From: Chloroflexota bacterium
GTDB taxonomy: Bacteria > Chloroflexota > Dehalococcoidia > Dehalococcoidales > RBG-16-60-22
Direction of reading: 5' to 3'
Assembly: GCA_016190585.1 (NCBI GenBank)
Contig: JACPQH010000127.1
Location: 1 to 10,241, forward strand
DNA length: 10,241 bases
In this document: piece by piece, positions 1 through 5,139 of the stretch
How the letters are laid out: every line of letters begins with the position of its first letter
How positions within the stretch are numbered: the first letter of the stretch is position 1
Translations under genes and position numbers: made by a program
The notes under the pieces: model-generated
Seen by the model: the letters and a program-made list of their open reading frames with translations, nothing else
What the model was told of the DNA's origin: nothing
The model's database searches: none

Positions 1-378
1 CCTGTCCTGCATCCATCCATATTTTTCGCTGAAGGGGTATCCGCCGAGTTCCATCAGCGCCATGCCGCCTTCAGACAGTTTTCCCCAGACGGCATCTACT
101 TCCTCCTTCGTATCGCAGGCGACCAGAAATGATGCCGAAGGATTGAATTTGAACTGCGGCCCGCCGTTAAGCGCGATGAACCTTTGCCCCTCAATCTCAA
201 ACTCAACCGTCATAACGCTGCCTTTTGGCATTCCGGACACCCTGGCGCCTGCCTCTCCATAACGGGTGGAATCACCGACCTTCGAATTTTTAAAAATTGA
301 GGCATAAAACGCCGCTGCCTCCTCCGCCTTGTTTTCGTACCAGAGGTGTGGCCTGTTCTTCTGTCGGTTAGGTGTCAT
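1..378 (-). CDS. VOC-superfamily PhnB-like protein (3-demethylubiquinone-9 3-methyltransferase-type domain), C-terminus cut by window edge
   Basis: The 126 residues in the window start MTPNRQKNRPHLWYENKAEE and continue with an AAAFYASIFKNSKV segment, then a beta-rich stretch containing GQRFIALNGGP and FNPSASFLVAC. This order is typical of the PhnB-like members of the vicinal oxygen chelate (glyoxalase/bleomycin resistance) superfamily. These proteins are small cytoplasmic dimers; despite the methyltransferase label, most have no proven reaction. The gene runs off the window at GGYPFSEKYGWMQDR, so roughly the last 20-30 residues are missing if it has the usual length. The ATG at 378 is preceded by a G-rich stretch (383-388) that may serve as a weak ribosome binding site. 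I see no clear promoter. It stands alone, with its upstream side facing the toxin-antitoxin operon. The family call is firm; the substrate is unknown. Confidence 0.85.
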   Translation of the reverse strand, partial: MTPNRQKNRPHLWYENKAEEAAAFYASIFKNSKVGDSTRYGEAGARVSGMPKGSVMTVEFEIEGQRFIALNGGPQFKFNPSASFLVACDTKEEVDAVWGKLSEGGMALMELGGYPFSEKYGWMQDR

Positions 379-671
379 GGTATCCCCCGGGTCCGAAACC
401 AACTTTTTATGTATCAACCCTCTAATATATTAACTATCATGGCAAGAGCATGTATATACGCATCTTTACGTATTGAGGATCAACAGGTACTATAGTTACC
501 GCCTGTGGGGCTTTAGTCCAAAGCAACCAGGCCGTCACCCAAGCCTGCCAAATTAGTGCTGGGAATTCTTCAACGCCTTGACCAAAGTTCGCAGGGTATT
601 AACCGGGCCTCGGTTGACAGTTCCCGAAATTTTGTGGAGCCGTATGGAAGTTATTTGGTTTCACACAGCAG
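379..671. other. Intergenic region without a gene, AT-rich with small inverted repeats
   Basis: I see no credible coding sequence here on either strand. The stretch is AT-rich and holds a ten-base palindrome TAATATATTA (423-432). A two-step stem-loop lies at 501-532 (GCCTG/CAGGC outside, GCTTT/AAAGC inside). A short inverted repeat AACCG-ggcct-CGGTT lies at 601-615, followed by a TTGACA (614-619) that has no matching -10 box at normal spacing. None of these has a T-run that would make a terminator. The region may be the scar of an insertion, but nothing identifies it. Confidence 0.5.
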
Positions 672-700
672 TTGATTACCCTTTAATAGTATGATAAAAT
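672..700 (+). promoter_or_regulatory. Sigma-70-type promoter of the MazEF-like operon
   Basis: TTGATT (672-677) and TAAAAT (695-700) are separated by exactly 17 bases. This gives 4/6 and 5/6 matches to the consensus hexamers. Transcription would begin near 707, just upstream of the Shine-Dalgarno, leaving a leader of about a dozen bases. Confidence 0.7.
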
Positions 701-708
701 GTAATACT
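688..708. promoter_or_regulatory. Candidate autorepression operator flanking the -10 box
   Basis: The arms AGTAT (688-692) and ATACT (704-708) form an inverted repeat with an 11-base spacer that contains the whole -10 hexamer. A ribbon-helix-helix antitoxin bound here would block RNA polymerase, as is usual for autoregulated toxin-antitoxin operons. The arms are short, so this is a suggestion only. Confidence 0.4.
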
Positions 709-709
709 T

Positions 710-714
710 GGAGG
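710..714 (+). promoter_or_regulatory. Shine-Dalgarno GGAGG that fixes the antitoxin start
   Basis: GGAGG ends five bases before the ATG at 720. An in-frame TTG at 708 overlaps this Shine-Dalgarno itself and therefore cannot be the start. Confidence 0.8.
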
Positions 715-719
715 TCATC

Positions 720-962
720 ATGGGTAAGGAAAAGATTGCTATTACGTTAGACGGGCGGTCAATTGTTGAACTGGATAGGCTGGTTGAGGAAAACATTTTC
801 CAGAGTCGTAGTCAGGCTATTCAGGTAGCGGTCAGTGAAAAGCTGCAGCGTTTGAAGAAGACTCGATTAGGGGCAGAGAGTACCAAACTCAACGCAACAA
901 TTGAGAGGGAACTGGCCGAAGAAGGGATTGTCGAGGATGTGAACGAATGGCCGGCATATTAA
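720..962 (+). CDS. Ribbon-helix-helix antitoxin of a MazEF-type pair
   Basis: This 80-residue protein opens with KIAITLDGRSIVELDRL and continues SRSQAIQVAVSEKL. This is the beta-strand plus two helices of a ribbon-helix-helix (CopG/MetJ-like) DNA-binding domain (about residues 4-45). The acidic tail (residues 60-80, ending EDVNEWPAY) is the part expected to occupy the toxin's RNA-binding groove. It should neutralise the downstream MazF-like RNase and, as a dimer, repress its own promoter. The toxin gene starts 16 bases inside its 3' end, in another frame, so the two are translationally coupled. The start at 720 is chosen because of GGAGG at 710-714. The base composition is lower in GC than the region after 2000, in keeping with a mobile accessory module. 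The role is inferred from fold and position. Confidence 0.85.
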   Translation: MGKEKIAITLDGRSIVELDRLVEENIFQSRSQAIQVAVSEKLQRLKKTRLGAESTKLNATIERELAEEGIVEDVNEWPAY

Positions 963-1282
963 GAGGCGAAATTCGTTGGGCTGATTTGAGTCCAACAATA
1001 GGGCGAGAGCAGTCTGGCTTACGTCCGGTATTGGTCCTTAGTCACGACGTCTTCAACGAGCGTTCGGGGACTGTTATCGCCGTCGCTATTACCAGCCAAA
1101 TACAACAGGCCGGCTTTCCCCTGACTCTGGAGCTAAAGTCCGGGAACTTGCCCAGGCGCTCGTGGGCTAAAATCAGCCAGATTCGCACACTTTCCACGGA
1201 ACGGATAGGCAAGCTTGTAGGGAAATTATCTCAAGAAGAATTGACCCAAGTTATAGAGGGATTAAATGAAATTATAGCTTAA
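947..1282 (+). CDS. MazF/PemK-family endoribonuclease toxin
   Basis: The 111-residue protein carries the MazF/PemK hallmark near its N-terminus: RGEIRWADL, then a G-x-EQSGLRPVLVLS block (residues 6-32). IAVAITSQ (44-51) and WAKISQIRTLSTERIG (73-88) follow. Arg26 and Thr49 fall where the catalytic Arg/Thr pair of the family lies. Such toxins cleave single-stranded mRNA at short sequence motifs and stop growth when the labile antitoxin is lost. The ATG at 947 overlaps the antitoxin gene by 16 bases; a GAGG at 933-936 lies ten bases upstream, so translation probably depends on coupling. The length is normal for the family, and no inactivating change is visible. The cleavage motif cannot be read from sequence. 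Confidence 0.93.
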   Translation: MAGILRGEIRWADLSPTIGREQSGLRPVLVLSHDVFNERSGTVIAVAITSQIQQAGFPLTLELKSGNLPRRSWAKISQIRTLSTERIGKLVGKLSQEELTQVIEGLNEIIA

Positions 1283-1382
1283 CAATGCAAAATGGACAGG
1301 CGAAACAGAACAAACCTTTATCTGAGCGTTGAAATCGTTTTTGAAACACATTCTTTGAGCGTCGCTGGAACATCGAGCGGCC

Positions 1383-1820
1383 TCAGGATGGCCTGGTAGT
1401 CGTTTGTTCTGAAAAAGGTAGACAGCTAGCTTTTTTCTTTCTTTCCCGTGAAAACTCAAAAGCTTCACGGAGCCATGCCCGTACGTTATCGTCAAAATCT
1501 GGTTCTTTTATAATAACGACATGGTGCGTCCAGCGGCCGGGGTATGACTCCTTCGACTCTTTAATGTGCGGATATATTATACACCGACCTAACCCAAAAC
1601 TAAGAACGATGCTATTCTCCGGCGCTGTCTTAATCCACTTCTGCGGCAGCCAGACCCAGGCGAATCCGGTCTTTGTACTGAACGAAATCTGGGTCTTAGT
1701 CGCTTGTGTTTTTACGGTACCGAGTGATTCGATAAACTCACGGACGATTTTGAATAATCGGTAAGAAGATGGATAGCCTTCAAACAGTCCTTCAACAGTC
1801 CAGTCTCCGGGTGTCTTCAT
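1383..1820 (-). CDS. DUF5655 domain protein
   Basis: This 145-residue protein has the layout of the DUF5655 family. An N-terminal segment around LFEGYPSSYRLFKIVREFIESLG (split here as LFEGYPSSY, residues 12-20, then a helix to 33) leads to KTQISFSTKTGFAWVWLPQ (42-60). The block RWTHHVVI (96-103) follows, and FDDNVRAWLREAFEFS (109-124) ends the domain. This domain is often found alone or fused to DNA-modification and unknown proteins; no reaction is established. The Lys/Arg-rich tail is poorly conserved. There is no Shine-Dalgarno in front of the ATG at 1820. A TATAAT-like box lies only 11 bases upstream, which suggests a near-leaderless transcript. The gene converges on the MazF gene with a 100-base gap. 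Confidence 0.75.
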   Translation of the reverse strand: MKTPGDWTVEGLFEGYPSSYRLFKIVREFIESLGTVKTQATKTQISFSTKTGFAWVWLPQKWIKTAPENSIVLSFGLGRCIIYPHIKESKESYPGRWTHHVVIIKEPDFDDNVRAWLREAFEFSRERKKKASCLPFSEQTTTRPS

Positions 1821-1831
1821 AATGCTAAGGT

Positions 1832-1837
1832 ATTATA
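1832..1837 (-). promoter_or_regulatory. Candidate -10 box for the DUF5655 gene
   Basis: On the minus strand this reads TATAAT, 11 bases before the ATG. Transcription would start about four or five bases before the start codon. No convincing -35 box is found at 16-18 bases. Confidence 0.4.
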
Positions 1838-1926
1838 AAATTTCTGACTTTTCAAAATTCAGATTGGCGGAATTTGGGAGTAGCTGGAAAATTATATCTG
1901 GTACGAAAATATTCGCCATAGGAAAA

Positions 1927-1999
1927 TGGGCGATAGTGGACTTGAACCACTGACTTCTTGCGTGTGAAGCAAGCGCTCTAACCACTGAGCTAATCGCCC
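1927..1999 (-). tRNA. tRNA-Val (anticodon CAC)
   Basis: The minus strand folds into a complete 73-base cloverleaf. It has acceptor GGGCGAT/ATCGCCC, D stem GCTC/GAGC, anticodon stem CTTGC/GCAAG around the loop TTCACAC, T stem AGTGG/CCACT with TTCAAGT, and discriminator A. Loop position 34-36 is CAC, which reads GUG valine codons. The 3' CCA is not encoded and must be added by the CCA enzyme. The 3' end faces the AT-rich accessory segment at 1-1926. Confidence 0.97.
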
Positions 2000-2011
2000 G
2001 CGTGCCCTGTG

Positions 2012-2040
2012 ATTATAGCCCCCTTCGCTCCGGGGGTCAA
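2012..2040 (-). promoter_or_regulatory. Strong sigma-70-type promoter of tRNA-Val
   Basis: On the minus strand TTGACC (2040-2035) and a perfect TATAAT (2017-2012) are 17 bases apart, 11/12 matches in all. Initiation near 2005 would give a 5' leader of about six bases before the mature tRNA. The spacer is largely a GC inverted repeat (CCCCC 2019-2023 with GGGGG 2032-2036 on the plus strand). Confidence 0.85.
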
Positions 2041-2065
2041 CTGGTTGTTCCCCGCTACCGCGCTC

Positions 2066-2395
2066 TCAGCGCTTGTCCGCCAGCTTGGTCCGGCTCAGGG
2101 TCTCCTCGGAGAGAAACAGCCGGCCATCATCGGCCGATTGTATGACGCCCACCTGAAGCAGCAGGTTCAGCGCCTTCGGTTTCCAGTCGCGGGGGCGGCC
2201 CAGGCTGTTCAGGAACGAGCGCGGCTGCAGTCCGAGTTCCTCCAGGGACCTCGCGGAAACCAGGTCGTAAGCCTGTTTCTGCCGGAACCGGCGGATGACC
2301 TGCTTCGCCGCCCGTTTTATCAGGAGCTGCGGCACATAAATGTATATCGCGATCGCGACGATGACGATCAAAATAATGAGACTGACATCCTTCAT
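2066..2395 (-). CDS. Small membrane-anchored protein with a winged-helix-like C-terminal half
   Basis: I do not recognise a named family. The 109-residue protein has one N-terminal transmembrane segment (about residues 5-26, from SLIILIVIVAIAIYIYV) followed by a strongly basic stretch (27-41), which predicts a cytoplasmic C-terminus. Residues 45-100 look like a small winged-helix fold: a helix at SLEELGLQPRSFLNSL, another at KALNLLLQVGVIQ, then DDGRLFLSEETL, which resembles a wing. No catalytic motif is visible. The ATG at 2395 has no Shine-Dalgarno, but a good promoter places the transcript start at or one base before it, implying leaderless translation. It diverges from the DUF2905 gene across a 92-base gap, which may mean a shared membrane role. 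A longer plus-strand frame over the same bases was rejected. Confidence 0.7.
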   Translation of the reverse strand: MKDVSLIILIVIVAIAIYIYVPQLLIKRAAKQVIRRFRQKQAYDLVSARSLEELGLQPRSFLNSLGRPRDWKPKALNLLLQVGVIQSADDGRLFLSEETLSRTKLADKR

Positions 2396-2402
2396 ACTTT
2401 TA

Positions 2403-2432
2403 ACTATAAAGTATTTCCGAGGGGGAATTCAA
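2403..2432 (-). promoter_or_regulatory. Promoter of the 2066-2395 gene, predicted leaderless
   Basis: On the minus strand TTGAAT (2432-2427) and TATAGT (2408-2403) are separated by 18 bases. Only seven bases lie between the -10 box and the ATG, so the transcript should start at or beside the start codon. Its -35 box is within ten bases of the -35 box of the divergent promoter. Confidence 0.55.
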
Positions 2433-2437
2433 ATCGG

Positions 2438-2466
2438 TTGCCAGGGAGTGCCCGCTTTACTATAAT
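2438..2466 (+). promoter_or_regulatory. Strong sigma-70-type promoter of the DUF2905 gene
   Basis: TTGCCA (2438-2443) and a perfect TATAAT (2461-2466) are 17 bases apart. Initiation near 2473 would place GGGAGAG (2474-2480) at the start of the leader, seven bases before the ATG at 2488. Confidence 0.8.
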
Positions 2467-2487
2467 CTGAACAGGGAGAGATGAAGG

Positions 2488-2715
2488 ATGCCGGGCTCTG
2501 ATATCGGCAAGCTGCTGGTAATCGCCGGGATATTCCTGGTTGTCTTCGGCCTGGTTTTTATTTTCTGGCAGAATATCCCGTTCCTCGGCCGGCTGCCCGG
2601 TGATATTCACATACAGAAGAACGGTTTCAGCTTCTTCTTCCCGCTGGCGACGAGTCTTATCCTGAGCCTGATCCTGACAATACTGCTTAACGTCATCTTC
2701 CGGCTGTTCCGCTAG
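2488..2715 (+). CDS. DUF2905 family small membrane protein
   Basis: This 75-residue protein has two predicted transmembrane segments (about 8-28 and 52-73) joined by the family's signature loop, PFLGRLPGDIHIQ (31-43). The GRLPGDI core is characteristic of DUF2905, a widespread uncharacterised inner-membrane family. Its length is normal. The start at 2488 follows GGGAGAG at 2474-2480; an upstream ATG at 2481 is out of frame and stops after six codons. The TAG stop (2713-2715) lies in a CTAG that also supplies the stop of the convergent selD gene, so the two coding regions overlap by four bases with no terminator between them. The molecular function is unknown. Confidence 0.92.
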   Translation: MPGSDIGKLLVIAGIFLVVFGLVFIFWQNIPFLGRLPGDIHIQKNGFSFFFPLATSLILSLILTILLNVIFRLFR

Positions 2716-3767
2716 CCCTCGACCCGGACACGGGCTTTCGGGCGGGCGACGACCTCGCCGATGATGGCCGCCTCGCTTATGCCCGCGCCGTGCATCTTTT
2801 CCAGCAGCGCCTGAGACCGGGCTTCGGGGACCGAGATAAGCAGCCCCCCCGAGGTCTGCGGGTCGAACAGGACATCGGCGAGATGGCCGGGCAGGTTCGT
2901 GTCGACCGTGACGGTCTTGTCCAGGCGGAAATCGCGGTTGCGCTTGAGCCCGCCGGGGACCAAACCCAGGCCGTGCAGCTTCGCCACCCCGGCGAAGACG
3001 GGCACGGCGCCGGCGTGGACCACCATGCCAATCCCGGCGCCTTCGACCATCTCCGAGGCATGACCGAGCAAGCCGAAGCCGGTGATGTCGGTACAGGCGT
3101 TGACCCCGGTCTCCTGCATCAGCTCGGCGGCCTGCCGGTTAAGGGTGGTCATGGACTTGACGGCCGCGGCGGCAACCGCCCGGTCGGCCTTCCCGGCCTT
3201 GATGGCGGTGCTGATTATTCCCGTGCCGAGGGGCTTGGTCAGAATCAGGCGGTCGCCGGCCCTGGCGCCGTTGTTAAAAACGACCCTGTCCGGGTGGATG
3301 ACGCCGGTGACGGCGAGCCCGTATTTCAGCTCCGGGTCGTCCACGCTGTGCCCGCCGACCAGGAGCACGCCCGCCTCGTGCATCTTGTCCAGGCCGCCGG
3401 CGAGCACCTCCCGGAGAATGGCGATGTCCATCGTCTGGACGGGGAAACAGACGATGTTCAACGCCAGCAGAGGCCGGCCGCCCTTGGCGTAGACATCGCT
3501 CAGGGCGTTGGTCGCCGATATCTGGCCGAAGGTAAAGGGGTCGTCCACGATGGGCGTGAAGAAGTCTACCGTCTCGATGATCGCCTGGTCATCGGACAGC
3601 TTGTAGATGCCGGCGTCCTCGGCCCGTTCCATGCCCATGATAAGGTTCGGGTCGGCGGACAGGGATAGCCCGGCGAGGGCCTTGGCAAGGTCACCCGGAC
3701 CCAGCTTGCAGGCTCAGCCCGCGCCGCGAACGGTCTCCGTCAGCCGCGGTCTCAGTTGTTCATCCAT
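2712..3767 (-). CDS. selD: Selenide, water dikinase (selenophosphate synthetase), itself a selenoprotein with Sec18 at an in-frame UGA
   Basis: SelD makes selenophosphate from selenide and ATP, the selenium donor for Sec-tRNA synthesis. From the ATG at 3767 the frame reads MDEQLRPRLTETVRGAG, then UGA (3716-3714), then ACKLGPGDLAKALAG, and continues to TAG at 2712: 351 residues against about 347 for E. coli SelD. The UGA sits exactly at the catalytic Cys17 position of GAGCGCK, with the essential lysine kept as Lys21. Conserved acidic and Asn positions match at the usual numbers (Asp51, Asp68, Asn87, Asp91, Asp227), as do GGHS (138-141), KPLGTG (178-183) and DITGFGLLGH (227-236). An SECIS-like hairpin follows the UGA directly. 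A weak AAGGT lies before the ATG, and an extended -10 promoter lies at 3831-3839. A caller that ignores recoding would start at 3638 and lose the active site. The gene implies selA, selB and selC elsewhere. Confidence 0.95.
3679..3716 (-). promoter_or_regulatory. UGA-Sec codon and bacterial SECIS element within selD
   Basis: Directly after the UGA (3716-3714) the RNA can pair GCCU (3713-3710) with AGGC (3682-3679) as a lower stem. Above it GCUGGGUC (3705-3698) pairs with GACCUUGC (3692-3685), with one U-U mismatch and one G-U pair, closing a five-base loop CGGGU (3697-3693). The loop begins 16 bases after the UGA and has G as its second base. Both features fit the published bacterial SECIS model, in which SelB binds a loop guanosine 16-37 bases after the codon. 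Confidence 0.8.
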
Positions 3768-3786
3768 AGTACCTTAGTCAGTGATT

Positions 3787-3805
3787 CCCGGCTTGCCCGG
3801 CCGGG
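3787..3805. other. GC-rich stem-loop in the selD 5' leader
   Basis: CCCGGC (3787-3792) and GCCGGG (3800-3805) can pair around a seven-base loop. The hairpin lies between the selD transcript start (about 3824) and its ATG. It has no U-run, so it is not a terminator as it stands. A role in selD translation is possible but unsupported. Confidence 0.4.
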
Positions 3806-3830
3806 GGCATATGCCATAAAATCCAGAGAG

Positions 3831-3839
3831 ATTATATCA
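3831..3839 (-). promoter_or_regulatory. Extended -10 promoter of selD
   Basis: On the minus strand the sequence reads TGATATAAT, a TGn extended -10 joined to a perfect TATAAT (3836-3831). There is no good -35 box, as is usual for this promoter type. Initiation near 3824 would give a leader of about 57 bases. The box sits within ten bases of the divergent hydrolase start codon. Confidence 0.6.
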
Positions 3840-3840
3840 C

Positions 3841-4554
3841 ATGACTATACCGGTTGACAGCTTCTTCCTCCAGGTTGACGGCCACCAGGTGCACTGCCGG
3901 CGGGCGGGCCAGGGACCGCCCGTGGTGCTGATACACGGCGGGGCCTCCGATTCCCGCGACTGGCTGGGCGTTATGGAAGCGCTGGCGCCGTGTTATACCC
4001 TGTACGCGCCGGACGTCATCGGCTACGGCCGGAGCGAGCGCCGCGAGCAGGGGTACCATTTCGCGGAGTTTATCCGGTTCACGACGAGCTTCATCGAGAA
4101 GCTGGGGCTGGACTCCTGCGCGCTGGTGGGGCATTCCCTGGGCGGGCAGGTCTGCCTGGAGCTGGCGATCGCGCGCCCGGAGCTGGTGCGGAAGCTCGTC
4201 CTGGTGGATACCGCCGGCTTCGGCGGAATAACAGCCGCCGGCAACCTGGTGAGCGCCGCTCTCTTCTTCTGGCGCCGCCTGAGGAGAGTCCGGCAGCCCT
4301 TCCCGGTGCTGCTGAACAACAACGGGGGAGATACCGAACGGATTTATGCCGAAAAGCTGATAATGCTCAAGGCGCCGAGCCTGCTCATCTGGCAGCGGTG
4401 GGACCTCTATTTTCCCCTGAAGCTGGCCCGGCGCGCCCTCCGGCTCATGCCCCACGCCGAGCTCGAGGTGCTCCCCGGTTTCGGGCACGCCCCGCACCTC
4501 GCCCACCCCGCTGGTTTCAGCCGGGTGCTGGCCGATTTCCTGGGGCGGGCCTAG
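3841..4554 (+). CDS. Alpha/beta-fold hydrolase with a short cap
   Basis: The 237-residue protein has the canonical alpha/beta hydrolase layout. The oxyanion strand is VVLIHGGASDS (28-38) and the following strand is YAPDVIGYGRS (55-65). The nucleophile elbow is LVGHSLGGQ with Ser99 (95-103). The acid is most likely Asp188 in LIWQRWD (182-188), and the base is His216 in LPGFGHAPH (211-219). It would cleave an ester, amide or C-C bond in the cytoplasm; no signal peptide is seen. The cap between about residues 130 and 178 is much shorter than in typical 270-290 residue relatives, which suggests an open active site or another substrate class. The start at 3841 is the first ATG; only a weak AGAGAG (3825-3830) precedes it. 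It diverges from selD and ends at an intrinsic terminator. The substrate is unknown. Confidence 0.9.
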   Translation: MTIPVDSFFLQVDGHQVHCRRAGQGPPVVLIHGGASDSRDWLGVMEALAPCYTLYAPDVIGYGRSERREQGYHFAEFIRFTTSFIEKLGLDSCALVGHSLGGQVCLELAIARPELVRKLVLVDTAGFGGITAAGNLVSAALFFWRRLRRVRQPFPVLLNNNGGDTERIYAEKLIMLKAPSLLIWQRWDLYFPLKLARRALRLMPHAELEVLPGFGHAPHLAHPAGFSRVLADFLGRA

Positions 4555-4588
4555 CGCCGCCCGCTACCTGCCCTTTTCGGGGGGCGGA

Positions 4589-4611
4589 GGGGCGCGCCAG
4601 CCCCGTTTTTT
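4589..4611 (+). terminator. Intrinsic terminator after the alpha/beta hydrolase gene
   Basis: GGGGC (4589-4593) pairs with GCCCC (4600-4604) around a six-base loop, followed after one G by six T residues (4606-4611). It lies 35 bases after the hydrolase stop and 11 bases before the end of the opposing metallothionein gene. Confidence 0.75.
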
Positions 4612-4621
4612 AGGCTGGGCC

Positions 4622-4771
4622 CTAGTGGGCTTCCTCGTGGACCTCGCAGCAGCCGCACTCGCACTGGCTCGTCTCGGCGCAGGGCTTGCAGCAGTAGACC
4701 ACGCCCTCTTTCTCGTAGGCGTCCCCGGGGCTGACCACGCAGCCGCAGGCCGGGCAAATCTGCTCCGCCAT
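4622..4771 (-). CDS. Bacterial metallothionein (SmtA/BmtA-like), 49 residues
   Basis: The frame reads MAEQICPACGCVVSPGDAYE, then KEGVVYCCKPCAETSQCECG, then CCEVHEEAH and TAG. It has ten cysteines (6, 9, 11, 27, 28, 31, 37, 39, 41, 42) and two histidines (45, 49) in 49 residues. The spacing CxxCxC, then an aromatic-CC-x-x-CA segment in mid-protein, then a terminal Cys cluster with His, follows the bacterial metallothionein family (SmtA of cyanobacteria and relatives). Such proteins bind Zn, Cd or Cu in a thiolate cluster. Translation should start at the ATG at 4771, eight bases after a strong GGAGG. The gene is short enough to be missed by length-limited gene calling. It converges on the hydrolase gene. 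I see no metal-responsive regulator gene in the window, but repeats upstream at 4856-4878 could be an operator. The call rests on cysteine pattern and overall resemblance. Confidence 0.85.
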   Translation of the reverse strand: MAEQICPACGCVVSPGDAYEKEGVVYCCKPCAETSQCECGCCEVHEEAH

Positions 4772-4779
4772 AGCGTCTA

Positions 4780-4784
4780 CCTCC
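4780..4784 (-). promoter_or_regulatory. Shine-Dalgarno GGAGG of the metallothionein gene
   Basis: On the minus strand GGAGG ends eight bases before the ATG at 4771. It is the main support that this very short reading frame is translated. Confidence 0.8.
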
Positions 4785-4855
4785 GAATGGTGTCGGCGAA
4801 TTTCCGTTATGGAACCGTCAAACTTATTATGGGGAGCGCGGCGGCGGACATCATA

Positions 4856-4878
4856 TACGTAAGGGTACGTAAATTACG
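4856..4878. repeat. TACGTAA repeats one helical turn apart, possible operator
   Basis: TACGTAA occurs at 4856-4862 and again at 4866-4872, a ten-base period that puts both on one face of the helix. The second copy is also half of a perfect inverted repeat CGTAA-A-TTACG (4868-4878). The cluster lies 85-107 bases upstream of the metallothionein start and just past the end of hicA. A regulator binding site is a fair guess, but the regulator is unknown. Confidence 0.4.
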
Positions 4879-4914
4879 GTATTCCTTGCCATTTTGGCGA
4901 TTTGCATGCCCGGA

Positions 4915-5139
4915 TCAGAGCTGTAAAAATTCCTCTGAGGAAAGCGAAGCTTGCTTGATGATTGCCCGCACCGTACCTTCGGGCAGATCGCCCGGGTGAT
5001 GCGGCACGGTGGTTCTAGCCCTGGTATTTGGATTCCACCAGATCTCATGGCTGCCCTTGGCTTGCCGGTCGAACACGAATCCCGCCCTTCGCAACCTGCG
5101 GATGACCTCGTCCGCACCAAAGCCCGCCAACCTGCCCAT
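4915..5139 (-). CDS. hicA: HicA-family mRNA interferase toxin
   Basis: This 74-residue protein has the compact double-stranded RNA-binding-like HicA fold. It has a helix at GADEVIRRLRRAGF (8-21), the catalytic block QAKGSHEIW with His31 (26-34), a strand to TTVPHHPGDLPEGTVRAII (43-61), and a last helix at LSSEEFLQL. HicA toxins cut mRNA and tmRNA; His31 is the expected catalytic residue and is present. The ATG at 5139 overlaps the hicB stop by one base (TAATG) and has no Shine-Dalgarno, so it depends on translational coupling to hicB. The length is normal and the gene looks intact. Confidence 0.9.
   Translation of the reverse strand: MGRLAGFGADEVIRRLRRAGFVFDRQAKGSHEIWWNPNTRARTTVPHHPGDLPEGTVRAIIKQASLSSEEFLQL

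Noticed and set aside
614..619. Perfect TTGACA as a promoter for the antitoxin operon
   Set aside because: No -10 box lies at 15-19 bases; the pair at 672-700 is much better placed.
2009..2470. A 153-codon plus-strand open frame opposite the small membrane protein
   Set aside because: It overlaps the tRNA promoter and has no Shine-Dalgarno or recognisable domain, while the minus-strand frame has a clean transmembrane segment and a promoter.
2790..3668. A 292-codon plus-strand frame opposite selD
   Set aside because: It is an antisense shadow of a conserved enzyme and has no family resemblance.
3714..3716. The selD UGA as an inactivating nonsense mutation
   Set aside because: It sits exactly at the catalytic position where Sec is known in SelD, with conserved sequence on both sides and a suitable hairpin directly after it.
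3832..4506. A 224-codon minus-strand frame opposite the alpha/beta hydrolase
   Set aside because: It is an antisense shadow; the plus frame holds the complete catalytic triad.
4888..4898. GCCA-TTT-TGGC hairpin as a terminator for hicA
   Set aside because: The stem is only four bases and there is no T-run on the minus strand.
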